A stretch of DNA of 64,000 nt from Geotrypetes seraphini (lineage: Eukaryota; Chordata; Amphibia; Gymnophiona; Dermophiidae). The notes under the pieces are model-generated. The model had not been told where the DNA came from, searched no databases, and was given only the letters and a program-made list of their open reading frames with translations. The position numbers and the translations under genes are program-made. Shown in pieces: positions 1-10,330 of this stretch. Each line of letters opens with the position of its first letter. Position 1 is the stretch's first letter. Where the stretch lies: contig NC_047096.1 in the NCBI RefSeq assembly GCF_902459505.1, positions 17,574,501 to 17,638,500 on the forward strand, written 5' to 3'.

Positions 1-83
1 GCCACGGTGTAGAGAAAATCTAGAAGCAAAAAGCAGCCAATGATAGTATTAGAATAATACATTTATTAAAAGAGAAACTTCAA

Positions 84-592
84 GCATTAAAGTGTAGAAT
101 CCTCCATATGTCTTTTAGTGCACAAACTTGAATCAGATTATCTCATCCTAATGATTTTATCATTCTACTAGGTTTTTATCCGATAGAGGATCCATAACAG
201 CATTTGTAGAATTATTATAGTTATGAATTTCGTTGTTAGATAAAATGCACATTCAGGTAGGGATGGGGAGGGTGGGAGGAATATAAGGGTTTTTCTAATT
301 GATTATATATACAGATGGTAATGGGGGGGGGGAAGAGTGATATTTTGAGTTTTGATAAATAAGTCTGATTGATCATATGTGACTAACTTATGTTTAAAAT
401 ATGTATAATGTATTTCAGAATTTATGATCAAATTTTATAATTACTTTAAAGATAAAGATTAGGTTGGGGGGAGGGTAAAGATCTCTATGTATCTTGTAAA
501 AATTTAAGTGATGTCTAAAGTGTTAAATGTTTAATATATGCTGTTTACACTTATTGAAAGTGTTTTTAAAATGAACAAAGATTATTTTAAAA
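84..592 (+). mobile_element. 5'-inverted, truncated L1-clade LINE insertion
   Basis: A 16-bp direct repeat (AAAAGAGAAACTTCAA) sits at 68-83 and again at 593-608, a textbook L1 target-site duplication. The right part (about 235-592) is a G-rich L1-type 3' UTR ending in an A-rich tail. The left part (84 to about 235) reads, on the opposite strand, as an endonuclease-domain fragment containing LKDIWRILHFN, like the L1 EN motif DxWRxLHP. An inverted 5' segment joined to a 3' end is the mark of twin priming. It lies in a CYB5R1 intron. The duplication is seen directly; the inverted junction is inferred. Confidence 0.7.
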
Positions 593-798
593 AAAAGAGA
601 AACTTCAAAACATTTTTTTGTTCCAGCATTTGGGTGAAATGATGGTATTTGGCATCCAGATGAATGTGAAATAAGGATGTTTAAAAAATCAGATTAAGAG
701 ATGATTTTCGCATGCTAAAAACAGTGCTAAAGTTTTGTAAAAAGAGGAGGCGTTAGTTATTAGAAAATGGTTCTATTATTATAATAATTGAACTGTTT

Positions 799-985
799 GG
801 GCTCCTTTTACTAAGCTGCGGTAGCGTTTTTAGTGCGCGCTGAAGATTAGCGCGTGCTAACCCCCGCGCTACGTGGAAAATACCAATGCCAGCTCTATGG
901 AGGCGTTAGTGTCCAGCGCACGCGGCATTGTAGCCTGCACTAAACGTGCACTAAAACCGCCAGCGCAGCTTAATAAAAGGAGCCC
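799..985. mobile_element. TIR MITE, GGGCTCCTTTTA family
   Basis: The ends are inverted repeats: GGGCTCCTTTTACTAAGC on the left and the complement of GCTTAATAAAAGGAGCCC on the right. The inner sequence is rich in GCGC and GTTAG and has no coding frame. Related ends occur at 15630, 42169 and 49352. The 49352 copy is flanked by TTAA on both sides, so a piggyBac-like origin is possible, but this copy shows no clear target duplication. Confidence 0.7.
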
Positions 986-988
986 ATT

Positions 989-1706
989 ATGTGCTTATTA
1001 TTAATTTATTGTTCTGTCCACAGTTATTGCCTTCAGGTGAAACATGGCCACATCGGGCACATGCTTTGTGAAGATTACATTATTTTGCTTCATTTGTTTG
1101 TTTGGTCTGTTGTTTTATTTTGCTGTTCTTGTATTGCAGATCATTTCCTTCTCTTACGTTCTCAGATAATTTATTCTATTAAATACAGTGTTTTCTTTGC
1201 TTCGAATTGTTTAAAGTAAAAAAAAATTGGAACTTAAAAAATTGGAGGAAAATCCCCAGCTAACTATTCCTTACATTATGCGCTTACAACCTGCAATATC
1301 CCATTTGAGTTCAGTGTGGTTGGAGATAAAGAAGCTAGACAATATTGCGGGAATTACAACTTAACTATGAATGCAGTTTCATGGCTCTATAGCCCCATGT
1401 GGGAGCGAGGGGGGGGATTATGTTTCAGATAAAAATACAAAACAGTAAGAGGAAGCTGTTTGGTCAAAAAGAAAATAGGAGGCACTGAGTAGTTGTGAAT
1501 AGAGGCTCATAGTGATTGATTCCAGCCCCACTGAACCGGAGGCACAAAGGAGTGAGAGGAAACCACTAGCTCCACCCCCTCAAAATAAAACTCCTGTAAG
1601 TAATTATATTTCCTATTATGATGACATCACAAATCACTATGGATCTCGATACAATGCTGCAGCCCTTTCCTAATGTTTTGGGGCTGTCATCATGAGGAAC
1701 ACTAGT
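989..1706. other. CYB5R1 intron, nothing recognised
   Basis: AT-rich intronic sequence with one 76-codon open frame of biased composition and no family resemblance. No exon of CYB5R1 was found here. The missing upstream exons (FAD-binding RxYT region and membrane anchor) must lie left of the window. Confidence 0.5.
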
Positions 1707-2075
1707 GTCACATTAGAGATAAGAACATGAGTTGACATACTGGAACAGACCGAAGGACCATCAAGCCCAGTATCTTGCTTCCAACAGTGGCCAACCCAGG
1801 TCACACGTACCTGGCAGAAACCTAAATAGTTAACAGCATTCTAGAGCTGATATTGTGATGTCATAATGCCTCATTCCACCAATGCCCAAGAGCCAGCCTC
1901 ATCAGTGATGTCACAATAACTTGATTATTCTATACTTGGCTCACATAAGAACATAAGAGCTGCCATACTTGGATAGACCAATGATCCATCAAGCCCAGTA
2001 TCCTGTTTTCAACAGTGGCCAACCCAGGTCACAAGTTCCTGCAAGATCCCAAAGATGCTTCTCATTCTAGGAATA
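1707..2075 (-). mobile_element. Two CR1-like LINE 3' tails
   Basis: Two diverged copies of the same LINE tail, at 1707-1835 and 1945-2070, both begin AAGAACAT and continue into CATCAAGCCCAGTATC and CCAACCCAGGTCAC. The same tail recurs at 10660, 20328, 21700, 23860 and 44255, and in the opposite orientation at 3200, 20940 and 29580. Between the two lies a GATGTCATAATGCCTCATTC unit that recurs inside a hAT element at 36722-36931. Confidence 0.75.
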
Positions 2076-2159
2076 AACAGTGGATATATTTACAGAGGGA
2101 GAGTTGAAATTTCTCAATCTCACTCTCTCTCTAACTGACCTGTCCAAAAATACCTTCTT

Positions 2160-2645
2160 GAAGAGGATTCTTACAGGTAGATATTCAGCTGGTGGCAATG
2201 TTATCCCCAGATATTCAATGCCAGCCCATGTCCAGGCACCAGCACTGAATATATTTTTATGTGGTTAAGTGCAGTATTCTACCTTTATCTACATAAGCAA
2301 TACCGCATAAACCCCACCCTTTTATGAACCACCGTGGCCTGCTATAAAAAGCCCTAACGCGGCTTCTAAAAAGGGGGGTGGAGATAGGACTGTGGTTCAA
2401 TTTGGCTGCTTCACTTTGGAGGTTAAGTGCTGAGTATCAGTATTTAACTGCATAAATGCTGGATCTGGATCTGCTTCCTTACCACCTATAAAATGGCCGA
2501 CCTTCAGTTTAGCAGTCAGTGGTCATACTCGGCAGCACCAACACTTACATGCCACTGAATATCAGTGGATAGTCCTACACAGGCAATTTAAGCAATCGGG
2601 AGCCTATCCTGGCTGTTTAAATCATTTTGAATATTGACCCCTTAT
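2160..2645. repeat. Diverged interspersed repeat, probably hAT-derived
   Basis: Blocks such as ATATTCAGCTGGTGGC, CACTGAATATCAGTGG and a right end TTTTGAATATTGACCCC look like an old non-autonomous transposon with GGGTCAATATTCAAA-type ends. No clean left end or target duplication was found. This is inference from composition and one terminus. Confidence 0.35.
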
Positions 2646-2982
2646 TTTTTTAAATTCGAAAAAAAATCATGGCTATGTTTAGAACTGATGCATCTGAAGG
2701 ATTTTCTTGGTCTACGTCTATCAGTGGATGGTATCTATTGCATTATTAAACCGATCCCTATCTGCAAATATCAGGGCGCTCTCCTTTGACAGATGTGGCT
2801 GATATTTAATAAGAATGCCTCCAAAATGTCCATTGAGAAAGCCTCTTGCACAATGAGCCACCGGAACAGGACCGTGACAATATTTGCAGGAGTAGAAATG
2901 TCTTTGTGCCATACTCCAAATGTGCACGCATTCAACCTCCTTTTTTTTTTCTCTCTCACCTTTGACCCTCTGCTGTCCTAAG

Positions 2983-3112
2983 ATCTATTTTAAAGGCACT
3001 CATCCAAAGTTTCCTGAGGGGGGAAAAATGAGTCAGTATCTGGAGAGTTTGGCGATTGGAGATATGATCGAGTTCCGAGGTCCAAGTGGGCTGCTGATTT
3101 ATCAAGGAAAAG
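2983..3112 (+). CDS. CYB5R1: CYB5R1 exon: FAD-domain end
   Basis: 130 bp after a pyrimidine tract and CTAAG acceptor, ending at AAAAG before GTAACC. It encodes [29 protein letters not shown] and [19 protein letters not shown] contacts the FAD phosphate in this family. The last glycine codon is split (phase 1). Confidence 0.95.
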
Positions 3113-6100
3113 GTAACCTGTATAACTTATAGGTTGCAGGAAAAGTTCTGTAACTGTAGATTTATAATGTGCTTTGATTTTCTCTGTTAAATAACTAATC
3201 GCCATCAGAGCTTTTCCTCTGCCTGGCCACCGTGAGAACGGGCTACTGGACTTGATGGACCATTGGTCTGACCTAGTAAGGCTATTCTTATGTTCTCTCT
3301 TTCCTCAATACTAATTGGTATTTTTGTTATTGCTCCTGCCTGTCCCCTTCTCCCTTCAGCAGCTCCCCCCACTTTACTGCATAGTGTTCATGCTGCCGTT
3401 GAGGGGGTGGGGGGTGCAACCCCCACATTATAGAGAAAACAGAACTTTTCCCCAAAAAAATCAGAAAAAGTTCCATTTTCTCTATAATGGAAGGTTCCAA
3501 TCCCCCCAACCCCCCCCCAACAGCAGCGCGAACACTATACAGTAAAGTGGGGGGGGGGGGGTCGTCCCCACTCACACCCTGGTTCAGAGCTCTTTAAAAC
3601 TAAGTTTTCCCGCGGCACGTTTCTTTCTTGCGCCGAATTGTCAGCGCTCGATTGTCAACGCACTGGTGTCTCACACGCGACTGACTATGAACTATATTTT
3701 AAAATACTGGGTTGCCCTGCTTCCTTCCATTATTTAGTCATCTCCACTATTTTTTTCCCATCACTAGCTCTCTATCACCTTATTGGCAAGTCTTTGCAGA
3801 TTTCCAGACTTTTCAGAAAGATTGGGTGTGCTAAACCCATCATAAATGACACTTCCTTGGACAGACTGAACCATGTGTTCAGCATTGGGAATGCTCAAGC
3901 ATCTACAGCCATAGGAAACAACTTTTCAAAATGATTGAGGATGTTAAACCCAATGGAAACTATCCTTTCATTGGACACAGTCATAGAGTTCATGCAGTAT
4001 TAGGGGTGCTCAAACACCCACTGCACCTAAAGAGCTGGCCCCAATGGATAAAGTCCAAGGAATATAAGACACAAGTGAGAAAAGGCCAAAAAAAACCCAA
4101 AGGACTGCAACTTTATGCATATAGCAGGATAAAATTATCTCAACACCACTCAGCACCACTCAACACCACTTCTGAACAAATGCATGAAGAACCTTTGGAA
4201 GGTCTGTAGCCCTTCTCACTAAGGTCTGCCTATCCTCATCCTGACTGAGACCATCTCTCTTGGTGTTTTTTGTGTGTTTGTTTGTTTCAGGGAATTTTGC
4301 TATCCAGCCAGATAAAAAATCCTCTGCTCAGAAGAAATTCGCTAGCGCTGTAGGACTGATCGCTGGAGGCACAGGTATGTATAACAGTGAGAGACACTTC
4401 CCATGCTTTCCAGCCTAAATCTGGATAGCAGGAGCTGAAATTCTAGTCCAGGTTTTCTAAAACATTGGTGCAAAATGCGGTAGTCAGGCTGATCTTTGGG
4501 CTGAAGAAATTCGATCACGTCACACCTTCTTATCGACTTCTGCATTGGCTGCTGATGGAGGCGCGTGTGAAATTGAAGTTTGGCTGTTTCTGTTTTAAGG
4601 TTTTATTTGGGTTAGCTCCTAAATATATAACTGACCTTTTTTCTTTTTCAACCAATAGACATAAGAGAAGCTCACACTTGAACTTTGTCTCCCCACCGGT
4701 TAGAGGATGCAAATTAAAAAAAATATCATCAACATCTTTTTTCGTATCAGGCAGCATTATAGGGTATAGATTTGGAAAAACTGCTTTTGCTTACTAATAC
4801 TTAAGAGGAATTTAGGAGACACCTAAAAACATATTTGTTCCTGAAGCACTTAAGTAGCTGATTTCAAAATTTGATAAATGATTGATCTTTAAGGTTTTAG
4901 TTATGAGCTTTTAGCTTTGTAAGTTTTATTCAATCTGTAGCATTTTTAATTATTGTAAACCGCATAGAACTTTACAGTCCTGCGGTATATAAACTTTTTA
5001 TTATTATTATTCTGTAGCCATTCTGGTTTTCACGATATCCACAATGAATATACAGTACTCCTCTGATATTTGCGGGGGTTCCATTCCAGGAACCCCCGCG
5101 AATCTCGAAAAACCACGAATACGGTTTTTCATGGGGGAGCCTGAAGAGGGCAGCGAGAGAGGGCAGCAGGAGAGCAGCCAGAGAGCTGTGAGTGCAGGAA
5201 ATCACACGGTATGCTCCGACCGCCTCTTCCTGCACTAAGTTGGGCCTTATCCAATCAGGAGCTGGTGTCAAAGTGGGTGCGCGAGTGGCAGGGGGAGGAA
5301 TGGGAAGGGGGCGGAGAGCAGGAGGGGTGCTAGCGCCCCGTGGAAGACCATGCCTGGGGCGGACCGCACACCCACCCACCCCCTCCTTACTAGGCCACTG
5401 GATACTGTCTACACTACAAATCTATTTCATGCATATTTATTGTGGATATACTGAAAACCAGTCTGCTTATAAGGGGCATGGAGGCCAGACACTGGATGGA
5501 AGGGAAAGAAAGGGCAGACAGTGGGTTGAAGGGGCACAGAAAGAGAGTGGACAGTAGATGGAAGGGAAAGAGAAAGAGGGCAGATGCTGGATGAAGAGAA
5601 GATGTGGAAAGCAGAAACCAGAGCTGACAAAATTTAGAAAAAATGTTTTTGTTGTTGTTGCTTTAGATTAAAATGTTGTAGCTCTATTGATAAACATTTA
5701 TAAATAGAAAATGGAAACAATGGTAATCTTTTGATTGGGCTAATTTTAGTACATTTTTTATTAACTTTTGGAGACCAAAATCCCCTTCTTCAGGTCAGGA
5801 CAGGATCTGTAACATCAGTATACTGTACTGACCTGAGGAAGGAGGTTTTGGCCTATGAAAACTTATTGGAAAATGTATTAGTGCAATAAAATGGAATTTT
5901 ATTATTTCTATTTTTTGTTTTATTTGTTTGTTAATTTGTAAATTGGTGATTGTTATTTGTCAGGTTTTTTTTTCAAATTTACATCTACTTTCTTTATATT
6001 TTTACACAGTATTAGGGGACATGTGTCACTGTTTCTGTGGTGTTGCATTGCATGCAGAGTCTGGCTTCTTGGTGGTTCAGTTTAACTTATATCTACATAT

Positions 6101-8136
6101 TTCTGTTTTTAGTTTATGATTACTTACACCCTCACCCAGTATGGAATCTGTGTGTAAGAAAAAGACATGGTTTTCTGTTAGCATTGATTCTACATAGTCA
6201 ATCTATACTAATCTGGTTTGTTTAGTTTTATAATGGATATACTGATGTTCCAGTTCTTTCCTTTTCCTAGGTGCACCTTTGTTGTGTGACGTGGATTATT
6301 ACTAAAAATATTTATTTTATATAGAAGAAGGGTTGTTAAAAAATTATCAACCCTGGGTGTCAAATATGCTAGGTACACCACTCATAAGGGAAGGTTTTCA
6401 TGGAATGATAACTGCTTACTAGCATTCTTTCTGATCTACTTCTGCAGGTCTGACACCCATGCTACAGCTTATTCGTGCTATCATGAAGGATCCAAATGAC
6501 CAGACCAAATGTTCTCTCTTATTTGCTAATCAGGTTTGTTCAGTACTTGTTTTCTGAAGGTTTACGTAGAAACAGAAAAATTAAGGCAGATAAAGATCAT
6601 ATGGCGTTTCCACTCTGCCCATTCATACCATGTACTAACCCTTCCTATCTCTTAGAGATTCTATGTACTTATCCCAAGCACACTTGAATTTAGATACAGT
6701 CTAGATTAAATCCTTTGTGTAGGTTTTAGTCCCATATAAAGATAGCAGCTTTTTGAAATTGATATTTCCGCATGTATGCGATATCTAGATGCCGTTATTT
6801 GCACATGGATGTTTCTAAACTAACAGCCTTTTTGTATTTCATGATTTGAAACATACATTACCAGACTTGATGTCATATAAAACATTATATTCCCTTTCTC
6901 CTTGTATAGACTGAGGTGATATAATATGGTGTACTATAATTATACGTTATGCTGTATTTATAGACTGATAACGACATTCTTCTTCGAGATGAGCTAAAGG
7001 AGCTGCAAACACAGTATCCAGATCGCTTTAAGCTGTGGTTCATAGTAGAAAAAGCTCCAGCAGGTAATTCCCAATGTTCCCCAAGCATCACTTACTCTGC
7101 CCTGACTTCAGGTTCACTCTGCATGCCAGGGGCATAGCAACCATTGAGCAAGGCCTGCATAATGCCCAATAGTAGGGGCTGCCTTAAGTTGCACCTTCCC
7201 TCCCTCCCCATGCCTGGACCAACATCGCTTCAGCTTCCAAATCACATACCCCCCCCCCCCCCCCAGCTGGCAGGTTGGTTCTCCACATGCAGCAGCAACA
7301 GCTCGTGGCAGAGAGAGTGCTGAAATCTGCAATTGATGTTTTACTCTTATATACTTATAGCTGTCTACATTTGCTTATCTTTGATCTAAAAAAGAAGGAT
7401 TACCTTCCTAAGCTAATCTAACCATGCTCTAGTTCAGGGGTGTCAAAGTCCCTCCTCGAGGGCCGCAATCCAGTCGGGTTTTCAGGATTTCCCCAATGAA
7501 TATGCATGAGATCTATTTTCATGCACTGCTTTCATGGTATGCTAATAGATCTCATGCATATTCATTGGGGAAATCCTGAAAACCCGACTGGATTGCGGCC
7601 CTCGAGGAGGGACTTTGACACCCCTTCTCTAGTTAGTCCAATAAAAAAAAGGTAATACTTGTATTCTTTTTGTTTTATTTCATCTCTAAGTATTATCTAA
7701 AACAATTAGTATTAGGAGGGAATATTTTATTTCTTCTGTTAAGTCACGCACCTGCCACCAAAATATAATCAGGAATTTAAAATAAGAGCAAACCAAGCAT
7801 GTGGAGGATAGTGTCTGTGCAAGAATTCATAGATAGTACTGGCAGAAAATGACAGTAAAGAGCAGGCCTGGCGGCTGGAATGCAGTTTGCACTCCCAGCT
7901 TTGGTGGTGTGCTACAGGCACAGGTCAGTGACAGTGAGTAACATAGCATCCTTTATATTACAGAATGGCAATACAGTGAAGGATTTGTGAATGCCTCTGT
8001 GATCAAAGACCATCTACCTGCACCAGCAGAGGATACGCTGATCCTGATGTGTGGACCTCCACCAATGATTCAAATGGCTTGCAATCCTGGTCTTGACATG
8101 TTGGGATACCCTCAGAATCTACGCTTTGTGTATTGA
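2983..8136 (+). CDS. CYB5R1: NADH-cytochrome b5 reductase 1, 3' part (five exons)
   Basis: CYB5R proteins are FAD enzymes that pass electrons from NADH to cytochrome b5 on membranes. Five exons (2983-3112, 4291-4374, 6448-6533, 6964-7063, 7964-8136) splice in frame with GT-AG borders. They encode about 157 residues from [14 protein letters not shown] to the C terminus FVY. Visible motifs are the FAD-contacting GGKMSQYL, the GLIAGGTG nicotinamide-binding loop and the NADH-binding CGPPPM, all in family order and spacing. The fragment matches the second half of a ~305-residue protein. The upstream exons with the N-terminal anchor and RxYT flavin motif lie off the left edge. The isoform call rests on [16 protein letters not shown], a C terminus like the RFTY of CYB5R1, and the downstream tandem ADIPOR1, the human 1q32.1 neighbour. 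CYB5R3 is the main alternative. Confidence 0.95.
3195..3300 (+). mobile_element. CR1-like LINE 3' tail
   Basis: Forward copy of the dispersed tail: GGGCTACTGGACTTGATGGA, CCATTGGTCTGACC, then TTCTTATGTTCT. Short and 5'-truncated, in the intron after the 2983-3112 exon. Confidence 0.75.
3355..3562. mobile_element. Hairpin MITE with G/C-run arms
   Basis: The left arm CCCCCCACTTTACTGCATAG pairs with the right arm CTATACAGTAAAGTGGGGGG. Pairing continues through GTGTTC, GAGGGGGTGGGG and TATAGAGAAAA across a short centre. Open frames on both strands here are by-products of the inverted repeat. Superfamily not determined. Confidence 0.65.
4291..4374 (+). CDS. CYB5R1: CYB5R1 exon: start of NADH domain
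   Basis: 84 bp with acceptor TTGTTTCAG and donor GTATGT. It encodes [16 protein letters not shown] and VGLIAGGTG; the glycine-rich loop binds the nicotinamide nucleotide. Phase 1 at both ends. Confidence 0.95.
4440..5012 (+). mobile_element. L2-clade LINE 3' fragment
   Basis: The forward frame gives [20 protein letters not shown] and a diverged LHWLPxxAR motif, the C-terminal tail of L2-type reverse transcriptases. A noncoding end AACCGCATAGAACTTTACAG then leads into a TTATTATTATT tail. A reverse copy of the same family is at 50350-50720. It starts about 65 bp after the 4291-4374 exon and is not an exon. Confidence 0.85.
5048..5400. mobile_element. Truncated TA-inserting (pogo-like) DNA element
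   Basis: The left end TACAGTACTCCTCTGATAT is followed by GCGGGGGTTCCATTCC and AAAACCACGAATACGG. The same motif recurs at 40245-40330. No matching right terminus is seen; the rest is a G-rich stretch of unknown origin. Confidence 0.5.
5455..5895 (+). repeat. Dispersed GA-rich repeat with hairpin 3' end
   Basis: GA-rich variable sequence (GGATGGAAGGG, AGATGCTGGATG) leads to GCAGAAACCAGAGCTGACAA and TTGATAAACATTTATAAATA. The same order occurs at 30500-30790. The right end holds an imperfect inverted repeat: TTTTGGAGACCAAAATCCCC at about 5772 pairs with the GAAGGAGGTTTTGGCC region at about 5840. It ends GTGCAATAAAATGG. Class unknown. Confidence 0.6.
5900..6440. other. CYB5R1 intron, nothing recognised
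   Basis: T-rich intronic sequence leading to the polypyrimidine tract and TCTGCAG acceptor of the next exon. No repeat family or conserved block recognised. Confidence 0.5.
6448..6533 (+). CDS. CYB5R1: CYB5R1 exon: [10 protein letters not shown] segment
   Basis: 86 bp with acceptor TTCTGCAG and donor GTTTGT. It encodes [20 protein letters not shown] and LLFANQ. Together with the preceding GGTG this forms the G-G-T-G-(I/L)-T-P-M signature of ferredoxin-reductase-like NAD(P)H domains. It ends on a complete codon. Confidence 0.95.
6964..7063 (+). CDS. CYB5R1: CYB5R1 exon: [14 protein letters not shown] segment
   Basis: 100 bp with acceptor TTTATAG and donor GTAATT. It encodes [31 protein letters not shown]. 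The TxxDILLR..L.EL helix and RFKLW strand are typical of CYB5R1 and CYB5R3. Starts in phase 0, ends in phase 1. Confidence 0.95.
7240..7265. repeat. Poly-C tract
   Basis: A run of about 18 C residues (7249-7264 and flanks) in the intron between the last two CYB5R1 exons. Confidence 0.8.
7435..7626. mobile_element. hAT MITE with perfect 81-bp hairpin arms
   Basis: An 8-bp target duplication CTCTAGTT (7427-7434 and 7627-7634) flanks CAGGGGTGTCAAAG... ending ...CTTTGACACCCCTT. Read arm against arm, the two 81-base arms match at every position, separated by a centre of about 26 bases. TIR sequence and 8-bp duplication both indicate the hAT superfamily. Perfect arms suggest a young copy. A much older relative is at 12084-12277. 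It lies in the last intron of CYB5R1. Confidence 0.9.
7964..8136 (+). CDS. CYB5R1: CYB5R1 last exon with stop
   Basis: Acceptor TTATATTACAG, then codons for [20 protein letters not shown], the NADH-binding CGPPPM, and the C terminus [11 protein letters not shown] followed by TGA at 8134-8136. The aromatic C terminus is typical of the family. Confidence 0.95.
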
Positions 8137-9331
8137 TTCCCTCTGACCTCACCCATATCAAGATGCATATTACATCTTATGAACTCCAGGAGGTGGCTCT
8201 TTTTTGGAGCAACGCACTTGTTGAGGTGAACATTCAAAATGATCTGAGAGACAGAAATCCTCTCTAACGTAGGGGGTGAGGATCGCTACTATCATAGTAT
8301 GTGCAAAATTAACCTATTTGGAAACATTACCCCAATATACTTTTAGTTAGAGAATCATGGCGTTATCTGTTAATCCTATCCATCCTATGTACAATGGGAT
8401 ATCCAAAAAAAACTGTGATTTATCTCTTACTCCCATATGCCCTGGAAATGCCAAGGTATCCAGAGAACCTGTACTTTAGTGTGTTAATTATTCTTTTTTT
8501 TTTTTTCCTCAGACATACCAATTGCCAGAGAACCTGTAATTTATCTTTACATCCCATCTGTGACAGATGTAGATGAGCAACTGGGCTAAAGTAGATGAAG
8601 ATCTCTACTAGGTCTGCTAGGAGTTCTGCTCATATAGCTCATCAATAGAGGAAAAACTCCAGTTGGAAAAATGGGCTGGTACATTGTAGTGTGACAGCAC
8701 CAAAGGGTTACCGTAATGGCTCCAGAAAATAGTGGATGGATTGAGACATCCATGTTTTATTTCCATTGAAAGCAATGGAAGTATAACCCGGATGTCTCAA
8801 TCCATCCTCCTTTTTCTGGAGACATGTGGTAACCCTAAGCAAGGATTAAATTTTCAGCTATACCAAGATACCCAGTAATCTATGGTTTATCTATTAATAT
8901 CATCACAATTTAATATGCAGGATATCCATAGAGCATATACTATGCCTTCATATAATATGTTCTTTACATTTGATTGTATATAATCAAGGAGTGGGCTACT
9001 GGTTAGACTAGAGCAGCAAAGGGAAGTTAGTGTTCAAATCTGATTACTTCACTGCTGCTCCTTGTGACAAAGTTACTTAACTCTCTAATTCCTCAGTTAC
9101 AAACTTAGAGAACCTGTTTTCTCAAGCCTTCCTCATATTACGTGTCTATGAGAAAAATGCTTAGTAGATAGGGCCCTTATATTGTAAGCCATCTTGAGCA
9201 GGCACCTACTAACTATACCTTGATTTGTTCCTTCATTGAGCTGAAATTTCAAACAGTGGGTAATTGTGCTTTTTGTGTGAACCACTTTGTTGATTTGCTC
9301 CCGAAAGGTAGTGAAAAAATACTCGAATAAA
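8137..9331 (+). other. CYB5R1: Probable CYB5R1 3' UTR and end region
   Basis: Noncoding sequence after the CYB5R1 stop. The first ~560 bases carry no recognised repeat. A hairpin MITE follows at 8704-8835 and an old SINE at 8990-9345. The only canonical polyadenylation hexamer I found is AATAAA at 9326-9331, which lies in the SINE tail, so the true mRNA end is uncertain. Confidence 0.5.
8704..8835. mobile_element. Hairpin MITE in CYB5R1 3' region
   Basis: The left end AGGGTTACCGTAATGGCTCC pairs with the right end GGAGACATGTGGTAACCCT. The inner arms TGGATTGAGACATCC and GGATGTCTCAATCCA also pair, around CATTGAAAGCAATGG. Probably a hAT-type non-autonomous element that transcription would carry into the CYB5R1 UTR. 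Confidence 0.75.
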
Positions 9332-9345
9332 CATACTGGGGCTAC
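8990..9345 (+). mobile_element. Old tRNA-derived SINE copy
   Basis: Diverged copy of the SINE seen whole at 55169-55400. A B-box-like GTTAGTGTTCAAATCTG is followed by CTGCTCCTTGTGACAAAGTT and a tail with TTGTAAGCCATCTTGAGCAG. Its AATAAAC may serve as polyadenylation signal for CYB5R1. Confidence 0.55.
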
Positions 9346-9364
9346 TATCAAACCCACAAAAGAA

Positions 9365-9490
9365 ATTACTGTCTTATTTTGGTCACACCATCAGAAGAGA
9401 GAGATCACTGGAGAAGGACATCATGTTTGGGAAGATTGAAGGAACCAGGTGAAGAGGGTGACCTGCAACCAGATGGCTGAATACATAAAA
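9365..9490 (+). mobile_element. Non-LTR retroelement C-terminal fragment
   Basis: The frame reads RSLEKDIMFGKIEG followed by a diverged RWL motif. This resembles the FGHIMRR..LEKDIMLGKxEG end of some LINE ORF2 proteins. Clade not determined. Confidence 0.5.
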
Positions 9491-9589
9491 AAAAAACCCA
9501 AAAAAAACCATGGGGATGACGCTGGAGGACCGTTCCAGATTAGCACAAAAACGGTTTCATTTATTTATTTGTTTAGATTTCTATCCCAT

Positions 9590-9960
9590 TCTCCCAGGAT
9601 CTTCAATTCATCAAAGAAGAGCAACCAAGATGGTAAAGGAGATGGAACTCCTCTCGTATGAGGAAAGACTAAAACGATTAGGGCTTTTCAGCTTGGAAAA
9701 GAGATGGCTGAGAGGAGATATGATTGAAGTCTACAAAATCCTGAGTAGAGAAGAATACAAGTGGATCGATTTTTCGCTCTGTCAAAAATTACAAAGACCA
9801 GGGGACACTCGATGAAGTTACACTGAAATACTTTTAAAACCAATAGGAGGAAAACTTTTTTCACTCAGAGAATAGTTAAGCTCTGGATCTTTTTATGATG
9901 GCTGTGTTAGGAGCTGTAAGCAGGAAGGTAAGCTCTTTTTAGGATTTTTAAAGGCTTAGA
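9590..9960 (+). mobile_element. CR1-like LINE ORF2 tail fragment
   Basis: The reading frame gives RRATKMVKEMELLSYEERLK, LGLFSLEKRWLRGDMIEVYK and then diverged sequence. This is the C-terminal block shared by the copies at 20417 and 38867. Confidence 0.8.
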
Positions 9961-10019
9961 TATTATAAGATCTCTAAATTCGTGGTACTGTGTAAGTAGG
10001 TCGAATTTAAATCCAAAAT

Positions 10020-10330
10020 TTAAAACTCAAATATGTTATTTATGTTTTAGGGATTATCGCCTTGATAAAGCCTTTTGGGCGAAACATGTTGGCTTGAAAT
10101 CCCGGCATCTCGACCACTAAGCTAAATACTTCAAAGTTAAAATTTAAGTGTTAATTAAAATTAAATTAGGTTATATTACAATACCAGTCCGATGAGGAGG
10201 GGACACATAAAGCCATGAACTATGAGAGTAACTGAGTTCATGGTGGTGTTGCTGAGGACTATCAGCTAATGGTTTTGAGAAATACAGAAGACACTGTTTA
10301 AGAGTTGAACAGTTGCTTATTTCAGCTGTG
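10020..10330. repeat. Possible dispersed repeat, unclassified
   Basis: A block with TTGATAAAGCCTTTTGGGCG and AAACATGTTGGCTTGAAATC. It looks repeat-like, but I saw no second copy in this window and no termini. Confidence 0.3.

Noticed and set aside
2721-2981. Overlapping frames on both strands just before the first CYB5R1 exon here
   Set aside because: No match to the expected preceding CYB5R1 exon, no splice sites in frame, no recognisable domain.
4465-4797. Possible extra CYB5R1 exon
   Set aside because: Its translation is L2 ORF2 C-terminus, and the true exons join in frame without it.
2983-8136. CYB5R3 or CYB5R2 instead of CYB5R1
   Set aside because: The conserved core alone cannot fully exclude CYB5R3, but the [10 protein letters not shown] segment, the aromatic RFVY end and tandem ADIPOR1 favour CYB5R1.
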